64,000 bases of DNA from positions 35,031,558 through 35,095,557 of the forward strand of contig CM049310.1 of the NCBI GenBank assembly GCA_026874595.1, given 5' to 3'. Both the position numbers and the translations under genes were made by a program. Of this stretch, positions 11,896 to 26,035 are shown in pieces. The stretch's first letter is position 1; every line of letters begins with the position of its first letter. Under the pieces are notes generated by a model, which saw only the letters and a program-made list of their open reading frames with translations, was not told where the DNA came from and did no database searches. The stretch comes from Sipunculus nudus (Eukaryota; Annelida; Sipuncula; Golfingiida; Sipunculidae).

Positions 11896-14800
11896 GGATC
11901 ATTGTGTTGATGTGAGAAGGGATATTAGATTTATCACTATCCTGCTATGTGATAACTTTGAAAACTTGTAGATTAATTGAAGAACTTACTGCTAAGACCC
12001 CAATCAAATTAGAGATAAGAATATGCAATAATATTTATTGCTTGCTGCCAGACAGCTTAGCTGCTCATAAATTATGAATTATGGACTAAAGTTATTACAG
12101 AAATTAGGTGCTACATATTTTGCAGTAAGCATACACCACCAAATAAATTACAAAAGTTTAGGGAAACTTATTTTACCGTCATATGAAATCCTATTCAGTG
12201 CTAAAAATAGATTTATGTTAATATATATCACCTTTTATTTTTTACATCTGCAGATTCAGTGCTGTTGAAAATACATGTAAATTATCTTTATATTGGTAGT
12301 TTTTGTTATGAAGGGGTTCCAACATTTTACAAAGCACTGGCAGATTTTACTCTGATCATCTGAGATGTATTATATATTGTATGTATCATTGCATGTTATC
12401 ATATGCCAGCTTGATCAGGAAGAGTAGAATTTGCTGTCAGTGTCTGTGTGTGTCACTGTATAACTTTCCTGTATTGTTTTTGTTTGTTGGATTTCTCAGG
12501 ATGCTCTCGCTGACATGTCAATTTATATGACCACAATTTATTAATAGTCATCCCTTAATACTCAGCATGTAAAAATTGATCATTCCTGAAGTTCATCTTC
12601 ATTGTATTTTGTTTAAGACCTGTTTTCATAAAATAGAAAATGCCATAAAATAAATTTATTTTCAAAACCTGCTTCGAACTGACCAATTAATTCCGTGCAT
12701 GTGAATGCTATTTTATTTAGTATGAAACAAATCCATAGTGCCAAGTGTGTTGAAGGTGTTGTGCAGTGATTTTCAGATTCATACCAGTGATTTTCAGATT
12801 TGTACCAGTGACCTTTGACCTTATGTTTATTCATAAATTTCTTGTGAAATTAACACATTATTTAATTTTCTGAATTTGCATATCTGTGTCAGGATCTGTG
12901 TCATGACCACATAACACTAAATTTCGTGGTATATATACTGTATATCACCATACAACAGTTGCAGCAAAAAAATATACAAATTCATATATAAAATACCCAT
13001 GACGGTCTTTCCAAGATTTACTGTTTGATGTCACACTTTTTGAACTTATAGAAACAAAATAAAATTTTTTTTATATTATCTCCAATTTCAATATAATTTT
13101 GTCCTCTAGCAGGTTATGAAATACAAGTGTTCCTCTTTTTTCCCCCCTTAAAAAACTGGTTTATGTGACACAACAAGTTGTCTTTGGTTATATTGATTTT
13201 GCCTTTAAATTAAAGAAACACTGGCTCCTATTCCTTCATAAGGTGGAATATAGATTTTATAATGACCATTATAATTGACAGCGGTGAACCAGTGGTCCTG
13301 AAACTGTAGCTGATTGAGCAGTCTGTATTACCTAGGAGCCATGCCTCTGTATAGTCCTATATGCTTTCTATCTTTGAAACATGTTAGTAGGCTGCTTGCT
13401 TTATATCATGCATTGCCTCACAAGCCATGCCTGTTTGTCATATTATAATTGAAACATTCCAATTTAGTAATAGTAAAAACATTGAAACTTTGAAAGTTCT
13501 GGAATGAAAGCACTATGCAAAACTAGATAATGAGATCTGATGAATTTCTTATTGTAGGATATTAGAAATTGCTAGAAACCCCAACAGAATAAGGCTGTTA
13601 TTAGTTCATCTTAAAAAGAATTTCCTCCTAAAGCATTGCTGTTTATAGTATTGTTTTGTAATGTGCTACAAGTATACTTGTAATTCCAATTGCTGGTGAA
13701 GGTAACATGGGTTACAGTTTACCTCAATACACCACCTGCCCTTCAAAAGCATTAGAATCTTAGCAATAAAAAGGCTCAAATTCCATTATACCATTAAATT
13801 CCCATTTGTTAAAAAAAATGCATTGCATCAGTTTCACCACCAGGTAGGACAGTCGGGTGGCTTTCCCTTAATGTATCTTATCTGGGTACTGTGGTAAAAT
13901 CATAAACTCCCTTAAAAACTAAACTAAACAAAACCTGGCAGGACAGAAATTTCCTTTCAATGTTCCATACAAGTCTTTGGTTCACACAGCAGATGTGTTT
14001 CTGTTATGCTTTTCTTTAATTTTCAACATTCTTCGAAAATGTTCGCAAGTTGGGTGTTCTCACCTGAACTCTGTACCCCAAAATATTATGATAAAGATAA
14101 AAGGGTTCAACTCAGTTGTATCATTCTCAGTAAGCATGTAAATGTATTGAAGTTCCTCAAAAAGATTTCAGTATTAGCAGAGTAAACTATAATTGTTTAC
14201 ACCAAACATTCACACATCCTTTTACTATGTTCATCACTGATAAATCATATATCTTCTTACACCATATTAATTTTAATTGCTCAGCAATTGGATGTGTCTG
14301 TGTATATTTCATTTACTGATTAGATACTATTAAACTTATTTTTGTTATGTTCTTTAACTTTTTGTCTTCATATTTGCTCACTTCACAAAGTACATATGTT
14401 TAAATTAGTCGTGTATGTCTGTGTATCATGATTGTAATAAATATAGTACACCCAAAACATCTGTTTAAAAAATAATCCATATAGTCTCTAGAAGTTTTGC
14501 AACCTCTCTAGAACCAATTATGGAGAATTTAAATATTTTAATCCTTTGGCACCCCTGATTCATTCCTAATCTAGCTGCTAAAACTTCCAGGTTATTGATT
14601 ATCGTATTCCTGCATACTGAATATTAAGCAGATATTTTATACACTTATATTCCCTAATACTCTATTAATGTTAAATGAAGAACTACAGGGGGCTTTCTCC
14701 AGGGGAGATATTGTAGAAGTACAGATGTAATTTCTACTTGTTGCAGAACGTCCTGAACTTAGTATTAATCATTTGAAGAAATTAAACTAAATATTTATGA

Positions 14801-15744
14801 GTGATGGGCTAAATTTTCATGAGAATAATTTAATACTCGTGATAAAAGTGTGCTGTAATAGTAATGCACAGTTTGCTGGTGCTTCATATTATAAAATACA
14901 AAGGATTTCTTCTACTGTGATAGCTGGATGTTGATAATATTGTCAGCTTATGTAGGTGAAATATGGTCATAAGGGAAGTTTTTATACCAGTTCTTTAAAA
15001 ATAGGGTTCAGTCACTGTTAAGTGTATGAGGGTTTTAAATCCCATGAAATGGTGTATTGGATAGAGGACAGGAGGCCTGCCTTAAGTGTTTATGTATGAC
15101 AAAGTTTCATATAAACAGCTGGCTTACTTCACTGCTTGTACTGACTGGAATACTTCACATACATATGCAACAACCTGTATATCTGTAAAAAATATATGGA
15201 AGTCAATATGTGAATGTAATTGCAATTTATATGGTGGGTGCATTCATGGTTAAGTACTTCAGTATAATTTCAAGTTGTACATTTAAAGATATCTTCAAAA
15301 AATACATACCTCTACCCAGAAAATGTCTACACCATATTGGTATGATCTAATTAAAATTTTAATTGTTGTATATTTGATTTGAAACATTTAAAGTTTGCAT
15401 GCATGTAAATGTGTATAGATCATTTTATATACATCACCAAAGCATATTTTGCTTTATAAGAGTTTTCTCTCCCTAGGCCTCATTACCACACCAAAGTCAT
15501 TTCCTCATCTTTGTTTGAGCATCAACATTTTTAGGGTCTGTTTGGTATCAGGCCGTACTTGGAGAGGTATTCACTCTACTTTTTCTGAAACATTTGATTT
15601 TGTAATGGATTATGGCACAAACTGTTTTAAATAAATGTATACTATAACTATGATGGTTCTTTTTATGTTTCATCTGAATATGTGTGCAAGGTGTTTTTGG
15701 CTTGTGAATTTTAATTTTAGGTCAAAGTGGCCTCTGGTCAAACT
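11894..15744. other. Gene 1 3' UTR and intergenic DNA
   Basis: AT-rich sequence with no exon recognised. Several AATAAA hexamers are present, so the transcript end cannot be chosen. No other structure seen. Confidence 0.5.
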
Positions 15745-15746
15745 TA

Positions 15747-15904
15747 CAGTGGAACCTGTCTGAAGCACCACCTGTCTAATGAGACCACCTGTCTAAAAAC
15801 TCTTCAGTGAACAGAAAGCATTCCTGTTGGTTATACCTGACTCGTTTGTTAATACCACTTTTATCCAGTCCCACAGGTGGTCTTATTACACAGGTTTTTT
15901 ACTG
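15747..15904 (+). mobile_element. pogo/Tigger-like MITE copy 1
   Basis: 158 bp flanked by TA on both sides. It begins CAGTGGAACCTGTCTGAA and ends in ACTG. The interior carries ACCACCTGTCTAATGAGACC. CAGT...ACTG ends plus a TA target are typical of Tc1/mariner-pogo derivatives. Other copies: 20975-21166, 24653-24814, 51185-51347, and a variant at 20710-20875. Confidence 0.7.
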
Positions 15905-16358
15905 TACCTAGGGTGTATTTTTGTACTCTTGGAACATGTTCCTGTTCCTAACCACAGCTGGGTCAAAGCAATAATACAGACATGAAACTTCTCATTGACC
16001 GGTGTAAGTGGTTTCATGAAAATGATAGAGACTCCATCAAGATTCATTGATACCAAGGTAACTTTGAACCATAACAAATTTTAACAAAATTTCAATGGAC
16101 TGTGATTTAAATAAAAATGTTATATCCCTGTCCTGCATCTTGACCTCCCTTCGGTGTGCCCTCTGGTGGCCGAACCAACTGGTTCACTCTTTCTTAATCA
16201 AGGATCAGGAACTAGTTCTAGGTACATCATGAAAACGACCTTGGTTAGGAACAACTACTGGAACAGGGACGTGTTATGAGCACATCCCTGTTTTGTCATC
16301 GCATTCATTACCTGGAAGTACTTGATGAAACTTGCCAGTGTACAAACACTGATTAATA

Positions 16359-17928
16359 AGGGCCCTGCTTGACAAGCGGTGCCCTATAGTGATCACCGTG
16401 TCAGTCCATCCTTCCGTCCTTCTGTCAGTGACACTTTCTTTCGTGTGCGATAACTCAACAACAACATACTGCAGCTTTCCCAAATTAACAGGGTTGATTG
16501 GTACCTATGAGGGCACCAGACCTATCAAATTACAGACTTTTCGGAATTACAATATGGCCGCCACAGCCCAATTGCTGATTTCTTTCGCGCGCAATTACTC
16601 AACAACAACATACTGCACCTTTCCCAAATTAACAGGGATGATTGGTACCTATGGGAGCTCCAGACCTATCGAATTACAGACTTGTCGGAAATCCAATCTG
16701 GCCGCCACAGCCCAATCGCTGATTTTATTTCGCACCTGATAACTCAACAACAACATACTGCAGCTTTCCCAAATTCACAGGGATGATTGGTACCTATGAG
16801 GGCTCCAGACCTATCAAATTACAGACTTTTCGGAATTACAATATGGCGGCCACAGCCCAATCGCTGATTTTATTTCCCACCCGATAACTCAACAACAACA
16901 TACTGCAGCTTTCCAAATTCACAGGGATGATTGGTACCTATGAGGGCTCCAGACCAATCGAATTACAGACTTGTCAGAAATCCAATATGGCCACCACAGC
17001 CCAATCGCATTTTTTCTTTCGCGCGCGATAACTCAACAACAACATAATGCAGCTTTCCCAAATTATCAGGGTTGATTGGTACCTATGAGGGCTCCAGACC
17101 TATCAATTTACAGACTTGTCGGAGTTCCAATATGGCGGCACAGCCTAATCATTGAATTTCTTTCGTGCCTGATTTCTCAATAACAACATACTGCAGCTTT
17201 TACAAATTCACAGGGATGATTGGTACCTATGAGGGCTCCAGACCTATCGAATTACAGACTTGTCGGAATTCCAATATGGCCCCCACAGCCCAATTGCTGA
17301 TTTTCTTTCATGGGCGATAACTCAACAACAACATACTGCAGCTTTCCCAAATTCACAGGGATGATTGGTACCTATGAGGGCTCCAGACCAATCGAATTAC
17401 AGACTTGTCAGAAATCCAATATGGCCCCCACAGCCCAATTGCTGATTTTCTTTCATGGGCGATAACTCAACAACAACCTACTGTAGCTTTCCAAAATTTA
17501 CAGGGATGATTGGTACCTATCAGGGCTCCAGACCTATTGAATTACAGACCAGTTGGAATTCCAGTATGGCCGCCACAGCCCAATTGCTGATTTTCTTTCG
17601 CACACAATAACTTAACAACAACCTACTGGAGCTTTCCCTATTTCACAGGGATCATTGGTGCCTATGAGGGCTCCAGACCTATTGAATTACAGACAAATAT
17701 GGCTAACAGATTACATTTGGTGATTTTCTATGGCACACATTATTTCAGACATATCTTCTTTAATATCATTTGATACAGTAGAATTTTTCCCTCATGCATA
17801 TGGATAAAAACCTGTTTCTGTTTGTCATATTTTTCAAATTTAATTAAATTTTTCACTCATATGTAAACTACTACAGCACTTGCAGAAAAGCGGGGCCCTC
17901 TTAGGACCATTGTCCGACCACATCTAGT
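16359..17928 (+). mobile_element. Tandem-core element with hairpin end, copy 2
   Basis: Same orientation and architecture as 9801-10960, with about nine 145-bp units. The left end is AGGGCCCTGCTTGACAAGCG. The right tail contains AAGCGGGGCCCT, the inverse of the left end, then GGACCATTGTCC. It lies between genes 1 and 2. The differing unit number shows core expansion or contraction. Confidence 0.8.
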
Positions 17929-19672
17929 TTAGGACTACATTCAGAAATTCTCTTGTATCAGTGTGTGACCAAAAAAAAAATTTACCTTTCACAAGGCAAG
18001 GTCAGAATACCTCAAAAATGTTTATATAATATTTAATCTTTGCAAAACTGGTAGAAGCAATATATTTTGAAACCTACCCAGTGGTTCCAAAATGTTTCCA
18101 ATCACCCAAAACCCTGTGTATTTGCCTATGTGAATGTTCCCAGAAGCTATTGGCCCACATTCATTGGCAGTGCAGGGCCAGCAGGCACATGTGACTGTCT
18201 CAGGATGTTGATTTGGAAAATGTGAGTGCTGTATGCCACATGAGCAGATTGGCTGGCATATTACCCACAATTTCAACAAAGCCTTTTGTCCATGTGTATG
18301 TGCAACATATTTTGGTACCATTTTGATTTATCCACATTGCCTATCACTTCATTAAGCACAAAACATTTTCATTTCATTTTGACCTATCATCATTGTCCAT
18401 CACTTTATTAAGCACAAAACATTTTGGTACAAATTGATTTAACCATAATGAAAAGCACTTCCCTTTTTTTGGGGGGGGGGGAGATTACATTCCTCTGGTT
18501 GCTATATGATATCACTCAGATCAATCGGAGTTGTCTTTTTTCAGATTTGTAATACATGAAATATCTCACACTCTGAGGATCCTAATGGCTAAAGTGCATC
18601 TCTTCAGTGATATATGTGGAGCAGTGTTAAAGGACCTTGTGTTACAAGCACCTTGGCCAGTGAACTGCCCTGTGGCTGCCTCTCATGGGGTTACCCACTT
18701 TCACAGAATGGTGACCAACAGAGCCAATCAATATATTTTCTCAAAGTTAGGTCACACTGTGGTGCTACATATCCTGTACACATTAATCATATCAGAATCA
18801 TCCACTAAATCTATCTGAGGCCTCCACAGTGGTGCCACTTCATGCAATCAATATATGGTAAGAAACAGGGCTTTAGCTGTATATAGATAGCTGCATTTCT
18901 AAAATAGTAAGCTTGGACTTGGTAAGTTAAAAATATTAAGACTATGCATTTGACTATATAATGCATAATCTAGATGAACATTTTTTCCTGTTATGATCCA
19001 GTAATTAGGACTAATAGTCAGTTATTAAGAATATTAGTCATTCTGTGTAAATTATATATTTATTTGGCCAGCATTTCACTGACCTGCTTAATCCTTTTGG
19101 CCATACCTCTCAATCACAGAATGATCCATAATTACTTTCTGATTGTTTGTTATGGAGGTCAGGTAGATCCAGTATTTGTCCTCAGGTTGTAACATATACC
19201 AATTTGTCCATATATATCTGTGTTAAGACATTTGTCCATGAGCTTTAATGAAAATTGTATCTTAATCACCCAATATATTATAATGTGTGGGTTCTGCCAG
19301 TAAATCAAGAAATACACGGATATGGTTTTCTTTGTGTATTTCCCATAAGAGTTTCTTGGGTTGTATATTCCTATGGGCTCTTAGGAAAGCAACTTTAATA
19401 AATCAAAAACAATGTTAGAAAAGCTCAGATGAATATGTGTTGAATGGGAATGACATAAGATGTGATAGCACACTATAAAAATATATAATTTTTGTTACCA
19501 GTGTCACCTGAACATGGGCATGTTGTCCACCCCTTTCAATCAATACTGAATTATATCTAACCAAATATGCATATTAAAACACTTTTAGGAAAGATGTTTC
19601 CATATCACAGGGAAGAAACCATGAAGCCTGTACTATAAACTTAAAATTTATTAGTTTCTCGTCTCTTTATAG
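17929..19672. other. Stretch upstream of the gene 2 anchor exon
   Basis: It contains an 11-G run at about 18471-18481 and no confident exon. The missing first exon of gene 2 (initiator Met and cytosolic tail) may lie here or further upstream, but I could not identify it. Confidence 0.45.
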
Positions 19673-19828
19673 GCATGGTACAGGCTGTCCTACTGGCAGA
19701 AGAGGGCGCTAGCAGTAGGTTTGGTGGTGTCTGTGGTAGTGGTTGTGATGCTGGTCTCCCAAGGAGAGCAGCAAGAACACATCCTGAGGCTGCAGGAGAA
19801 AGTAATCAAGCCCAGGATGGTGGATAAG
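19673..19828 (+). CDS. MAN1B1: Gene 2 membrane-anchor exon
   Basis: The acceptor is ctttatag and the donor is gtatgt. The frame encodes [16 protein letters not shown] followed by a Val-rich hydrophobic segment and a charged [18 protein letters not shown] stem. A W..LS..Q+R motif directly before the anchor resembles vertebrate MAN1B1. The ATG at 19675 is out of frame, so the start codon lies upstream. The exact 5' boundary is inferred. Confidence 0.82.
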
Positions 19829-22800
19829 GTATGTACGGCCACATTCACAAACATATATATATATGTTTTATATATGGTGGGACAGAGAGAGAGAGACGGA
19901 AAGCGATAGAGTGAGATGTATATATAGGTTTTTATAAATAGATTCAGGAGGCATACTGATAACAAATCATTCATCATCATTTAGTCATGTCCTAATCTTC
20001 ATTCAGAATCATGCATCAGATATATCACTACAGATTACAGTTGTGTCATACAGCGCCAGTCTCTGACAAGTTGTGTCAGCTTTGAATGTCTTTCATATAC
20101 ATGGCACAATAATCTCAAGTCACTTCTGTGACAGGTACAACAAGGATGAGAATCCATTAATTACATACTAATATAACTGGTATGCAGAATAAATTGTATT
20201 AGAAAACCATATTGTAGTAATTTTTGCAGAATATCCTAGATAATCTATAAATTTATTGGATGGTGGTATATGTCATACATACTGATAAAAAATAAATTGA
20301 TGTGATTTCTCTTTTCCCCATAGAACTCAGCACACTTTCCTGCACCGTATGCAGGTAAGAGGTTTATTTGCATTTCATATACATAACACAATACTTAAGA
20401 TCAGCCAGTGATTATGTAACATTACAGGTTTCTTGTCAGATTTAGAAACAAAATGAAATCTTAGTTACATGTCACTCACATGTTAAAAGATATATTGAAA
20501 CAATATTGGTATCTGGCTTCATTGCATGTTTCTTTACTGTTATCTTTTGTAAATAGGCTTGTCACAATATATTAAGGTGGATATCATCTAAACTCACAAA
20601 GTTCATTGATCTATGGTGTGTTTTCTATTGTTATTGTTGTTATTTCAAGTTACTATGTAACCAAAATAAAGTTTTTATTAGATCACACTGTTCATGCTTA
20701 GATTATATACAGTAAAAGCCTGAAGTTATGACCAACAACGGGACCTCAATAAAGTGGTTGCATTTTCGAGGTGGTTGTCTTACAAGGACTTAAAAAAATA
20801 AATCAGGATTGTAAACAAGTGGTCATTATTTTCAGGTGGTCGCTAAACTGAGGTGGTTGTTTGGAGGTTTTACTGTATAAGTATACAAGTATAAATACCA
20901 AGACATTTAATGCAAGGTTACCAAAAAGGTTACCATAATATGAAGGTATGTTTAGACCAGGACAGGGTTACCAAACAGAGTGGAACCTGCCTGAAAGACC
21001 ACCTGTCTAATATGACCACCTGTCTCTTAAGGCCACCTTTCACTCAAAACTGTGAACCAAATGCAGTCTGCCACATAGATTATATCTGACCTGTCTAATA
21101 AGACCAGCGAATTAAGACCACTTTTGACCAGTCCCACAGGTGGTTTTATTACACAGGTTTCACAGTCCATGCAACTCATTGGGTAATTAGCAGAATATTC
21201 ATAGAATATTCAATAAATTTCATAGATAAGAATAACAACTACTTCATCTTATGCAGTAGCTTAGACATAGTCATTTGATATAAAGACTGAACTTAAATAA
21301 TAGTAGGATGTCTGTCTATTTATGTAAAATAGGTTCAATTAGGGGAGAATATTTAGTTATGCTTTAAGGATGATGAAGTGTGATCCTTTGTCATTAATAT
21401 AATTTTAAAAAAATGCAACATTGAGCATTAATTTTAATCTTGATAACTAATCAGGTCCACAGAATGACAGACAGAGGGCAGTAGTGGCAGCATTCAAGCA
21501 TGCATGGTCAGCTTACAAGAAGTATGCATGGGGTCATGATGAGCTGCAGGCAGACACCAAGGATTATCACGAGCTGTATGGACTTGGTCTGACTCTCCTT
21601 GATTCCCTTGACACCATGTACATCATGGGTTTGGCAGATGGTATGACAGTGTTTGTTGTTATTATCATATTACTAACCTGATCAGATACTCTTCTTGTGA
21701 ACAATATATTACTAACATTGTTTACATATGATATGACCTAGGGAAATGAACATGTACAGACTTCATCAGCTAGAATAATGGTCTTTAATAAAATCAGAAT
21801 TGTCCACTGGAAACATTATTCCTTTTAATAATGTTGTTTATTAATCACATTATTTGTTGTTATATATTTTGTTGTCTTATCTATCTTATCTAACTAGTGA
21901 AATTCTTGGATCAGGTTCTCTATAGAATACTCAGACTAGTCATATATTTTTTCTACAAGTTGGGTGGATTGTCATGAAACTTGGTGTACCAACTGATCTT
22001 GAACAACTTCAACTGGTACTGAAGACTGGTGGATACACCTGTAATTCCTTCACTTTTACTTTTATCTTTGAGGATGATGCTGCTTTATCCTTTAAAAGGG
22101 CACAATCAGTTGTTGTTGGACCAAAATTGCCAGCTTCACATCAAGCTATGATGAAATTTCTCACAAGACCTAAATTGTGATCTTTATTTTCTTAATAAGG
22201 TGGCAAAAGCTTCAGGACTCAGAAGTCTGAACATTGGTAGGGCATATATTCTAGCCCTTTGATCTTGGAATTTTTATCTGTCCATACATATAAGGTGTGG
22301 TTAATTTTCTTGCTATTCCAAGATAAGATCAGTCTGTCAAATTCAGCTGAGCAGCATGGCCCATGGGCCACTAGCCTGATTTTGTATTTGTCTACTAAAA
22401 TTACAATAGTTCACCTTTATATATTTTACACAGAGTTCCATGATGCACGTGAATGGGTAGCTGACAAGTTAACCTTTGACATTGATAAGGAAGTGAACTT
22501 GTTTGAGACCACGATAAGAGCCCTGGGTGGATTGATGAGCACCTACCATCTGACAGGGGATGGTGTGTTCCTAAAAAAATCTGTAAGCTAATTCAGTATT
22601 TCACATGTCCTTACCTCATTCTGCTTTAAATTTCCTTTCTGCTCTATTACCGGTAGTATTCACTCCTGTCTTTCAAGAAAGTATATAAAACTGTTAGAAT
22701 TATTTACATATGAATACACACATATATTTATGTTTTGTATATATCTATACATATATCTATACATTTTGGTCAAAAATATTGGTAAATTGGATCAAAACAC

Positions 22801-25800
22801 CAATCCATAAAAAAATATATGTGATATCTGTAGTTTTAGCACAGCTAACTGAAAGTCATCTGAGCATAGTCGGTCACTCTTTGTCTGTTGTCCGTCTGTC
22901 CATCTCTCTCCATAAAAATCTCATGGGAAACCTGAAATTAGGTAACTGACCTATAACCTCCGAACTATGGGGCTCGTAAGTACCTCCCAGAATAATTAAA
23001 AAGTTGATACAAAAGCTCAAATATCTGAATAAATAATGCATTGATTGCCATGATTATTCCCATTTATGTTGATCACTGAGTGTTTCATCATTTCCTGAAA
23101 ACTGGTTGTGTCACCTGTATTTTATCTAATTTTTACACATTTTTTCTCTATTTTTGATACCTCCAGATAAAGCAGTTCATCGATTAACAGGGCACAATAC
23201 ATTATGGTTAGACCTAGAAACTTCTAACTGTATGTCCAAGGAGGTGCTAGGTAAATCTTCTGGGAAACCTGAAATTAGGTCATGGTGTACTATATTTTGC
23301 AAACAAAAGGCTGAAAACATGATTTGTGCATCCAGTCAGTCAGATGGGGCACAAATTGGATCTGCTAGGCCTAGAATCTTCTATTGTTACATCAATGGAG
23401 GTCCATAAAAAATTTTCCTTTGAAACCTGAAATTAGGTCACTGTGGGCTCAAAAGTACCCTCAAGAATAATTAAAAATTTGATACAAAAGCTCAGGTATC
23501 TGAATAACTTATGCATTGATTACCATTATTCTTTCCATGCAAATTGATCATGGAATGTTTCATCATTTCCTAAAGACTTGTGACACCAATTGTATTTTTT
23601 TTTTATTTTCATGCATCTAATATTTTTTTTAAAACCTTCAGATGAAGCAGTCCATTCGTTAACAGGGCACAAATTGTAATGATTAGATCTAGAAACTTCT
23701 AACTGTATGTCCAGGGAGGTCCTAGGCAAATCTCCTGGAAAACCTGAAATTAGGTCGTGGTGAACTATATTTTGTGAACAACAGGCTGCAAATATGATTT
23801 TGAGCACCCATTTGGTAAGATTGGGGCACAAATTGTATCAGCTAGGTCTAGAATCTTCAAACATGACAGTCAGGTCCTGGGTAAATCTGCATGGTAACCT
23901 GAAATTAGGTCATGGTGACCTAAATTCTGTGAAATATTAGCAAAGAGCATGAGTTTTAGCACCCTGAAAATCAGATTGTATCTGATTGCCCTAGAATGTT
24001 CTAATGTAATATACAGGGAAGTCTTAGTCAAATTAGGTCATGGTGACCTATATTTTGCATGCTACCAACCAAAACATCTTGGGCATTCTCCATGGAAACA
24101 TGAAATTAGGTCATGATGACCTATATTACTAGCCAAAAACATTTTAAGCACCCAAACAGTCAGACAGGATACAAAACATTTCTGTTGGACCTAGAATCTT
24201 CTTGACATCCAGGGAGGTTTTTAAAAAATGTGCATAGTTGTTTTTAGCTCAGCTGACTGCACACAAAAAGGCTAGATTTCATGGGAATGGTTATTCGTAG
24301 TATCATAAAACTTTTCCTCCTTGTGGATTTAGATTAGAACTTTAATTGCTACAGTTTAAAGGGGAAACCACCTAAAAAATTGGCGTTCAGATGATAAAAT
24401 TCCATTTGTGAATAGCTTCCTAGTCTGCTGAGTGTCATGACCCATGGGTCATTTGTAATTCATTAATTAACTGTATTATTATCTAACAACAAAAATCATA
24501 GAACATAATGTGTCATTTCACAAATTTAAAATACCAAACACCTTTTAATTAATTTACCTATATGCCTGTATGATGCCTCAATTATGCATCTATTAACATG
24601 CATATCACATGTGTCACCTTCATACCTTTGTGTATACTGTTATGGCTTTATACAGTGGAACCAGTTTGAAAGACCTCCTGTTTATCAAGACCACACTTAG
24701 TGAACTGAAAGCATACACATTGGTATAAGAACTGACCTGTCTAATAAAACCACTTGTGAATTAAGATCACTTTTGGCCAGTCTCAAAGGTGATCTTATGA
24801 CATAGGTTTCTCTGTATTAAGTTTCTCTCCACAGAGAGACTTGGCAGACCGTCTGCTGGCAGCCTTTAATCAGCACTCCCATGTACCTTACTCTGATGTT
24901 AATCTGAGGAAGAAGACGGGCCACACCCAGCTCTGGTCAAAGTACAGTGTCACTGCAGAGATAGGCACTCTACAGCTGGAGTTCACAGACCTCAGTCAGG
25001 CTCTGCTGGACTTCAGATACCAGGTATTTATCATGTAAGACCTCATTGGTCTTCTTGTTATGTATAAACAATTTGGAAAAAAAAAATTATGGTACTCTTA
25101 GCCCAGGTGGTCATCTGCCTAGCAAGTCATCTGTTAACAGGGTACATTTTACAACTGTTACAGTTAGCTAGCTACAGATACCTAGCTGGTATTTAGTTCA
25201 TAGCTAGCTTTTAGCCTACCTATATGTTCTTGTACCATGTCAGAGACTATCTGTGACCTGATTTCTTCAAGTTATCAAAAATATGCCTGTACTCAATCCA
25301 TGTCTGACAACCACTTAATAGTGTGTATTCAACTCTAATTCACCTATTATGGCATGGTCACTCAAGAGTGTATCTCCTTCTTGAGAATCTCCTCTTAGTT
25401 AATTTTTGTCATATTTAAGTTGCCCTTATCTAACCATGACAGATTCTTTCCTCATAAGCATTTTAGAACTATGAGCAACTGACTTTCATACAGACTAAAC
25501 TGTAGATGTCGTAAGTCCAATGTTGGTATTAAGGGTATACTACTTGGAAACACAGTGGGTATAACCACTTTTAATAATCAGTTTCTATTTTTAGCTCAGA
25601 TGATGTACAGCCTTGCCATAGGATATATATAGTTCTTATTTGGCCATTGTCCAAGGTCCTTCAGTGTTAGTCCTAGAAAGTCCTATAATGATATCCTGAT
25701 AGGTTCTGATGAAATCTCTTGAAATTGATGTGTACTGAATGTGTCATTGACACCCATTACTTCATTTCTCTCAGGTATTCTCTGTCCTTTTGAAATTATG

Positions 25801-25961
25801 TTGTAATGCCATGCTCATGAGCTTATTAGGAGCACTGTCACCCAATGGTCACTTGTCTCTTTCCATGTGTGTTTGTATATACACTTACTTATTCTCATGG
25901 GTATAAGGGAAAGCACATTTTCATTACAAGTTTATAAATTGTATGTTATTTACATGCATTG

Positions 25962-26035
<74 letters not shown>

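Noticed and set aside
18531-18818. Overlapping ORFs of 95 and 64 codons that could be a first exon of gene 2
   Set aside because: No resemblance to the MAN1B1 cytosolic tail, no convincing donor in frame, and two competing frames. Left unassigned.
21974-22180. 68-codon ORF inside a gene 2 intron
   Set aside because: It lies in a degenerate interspersed repeat (TTGTCATGAAACTTGGTG phrase) and lacks homology to any exon of the paralogs.
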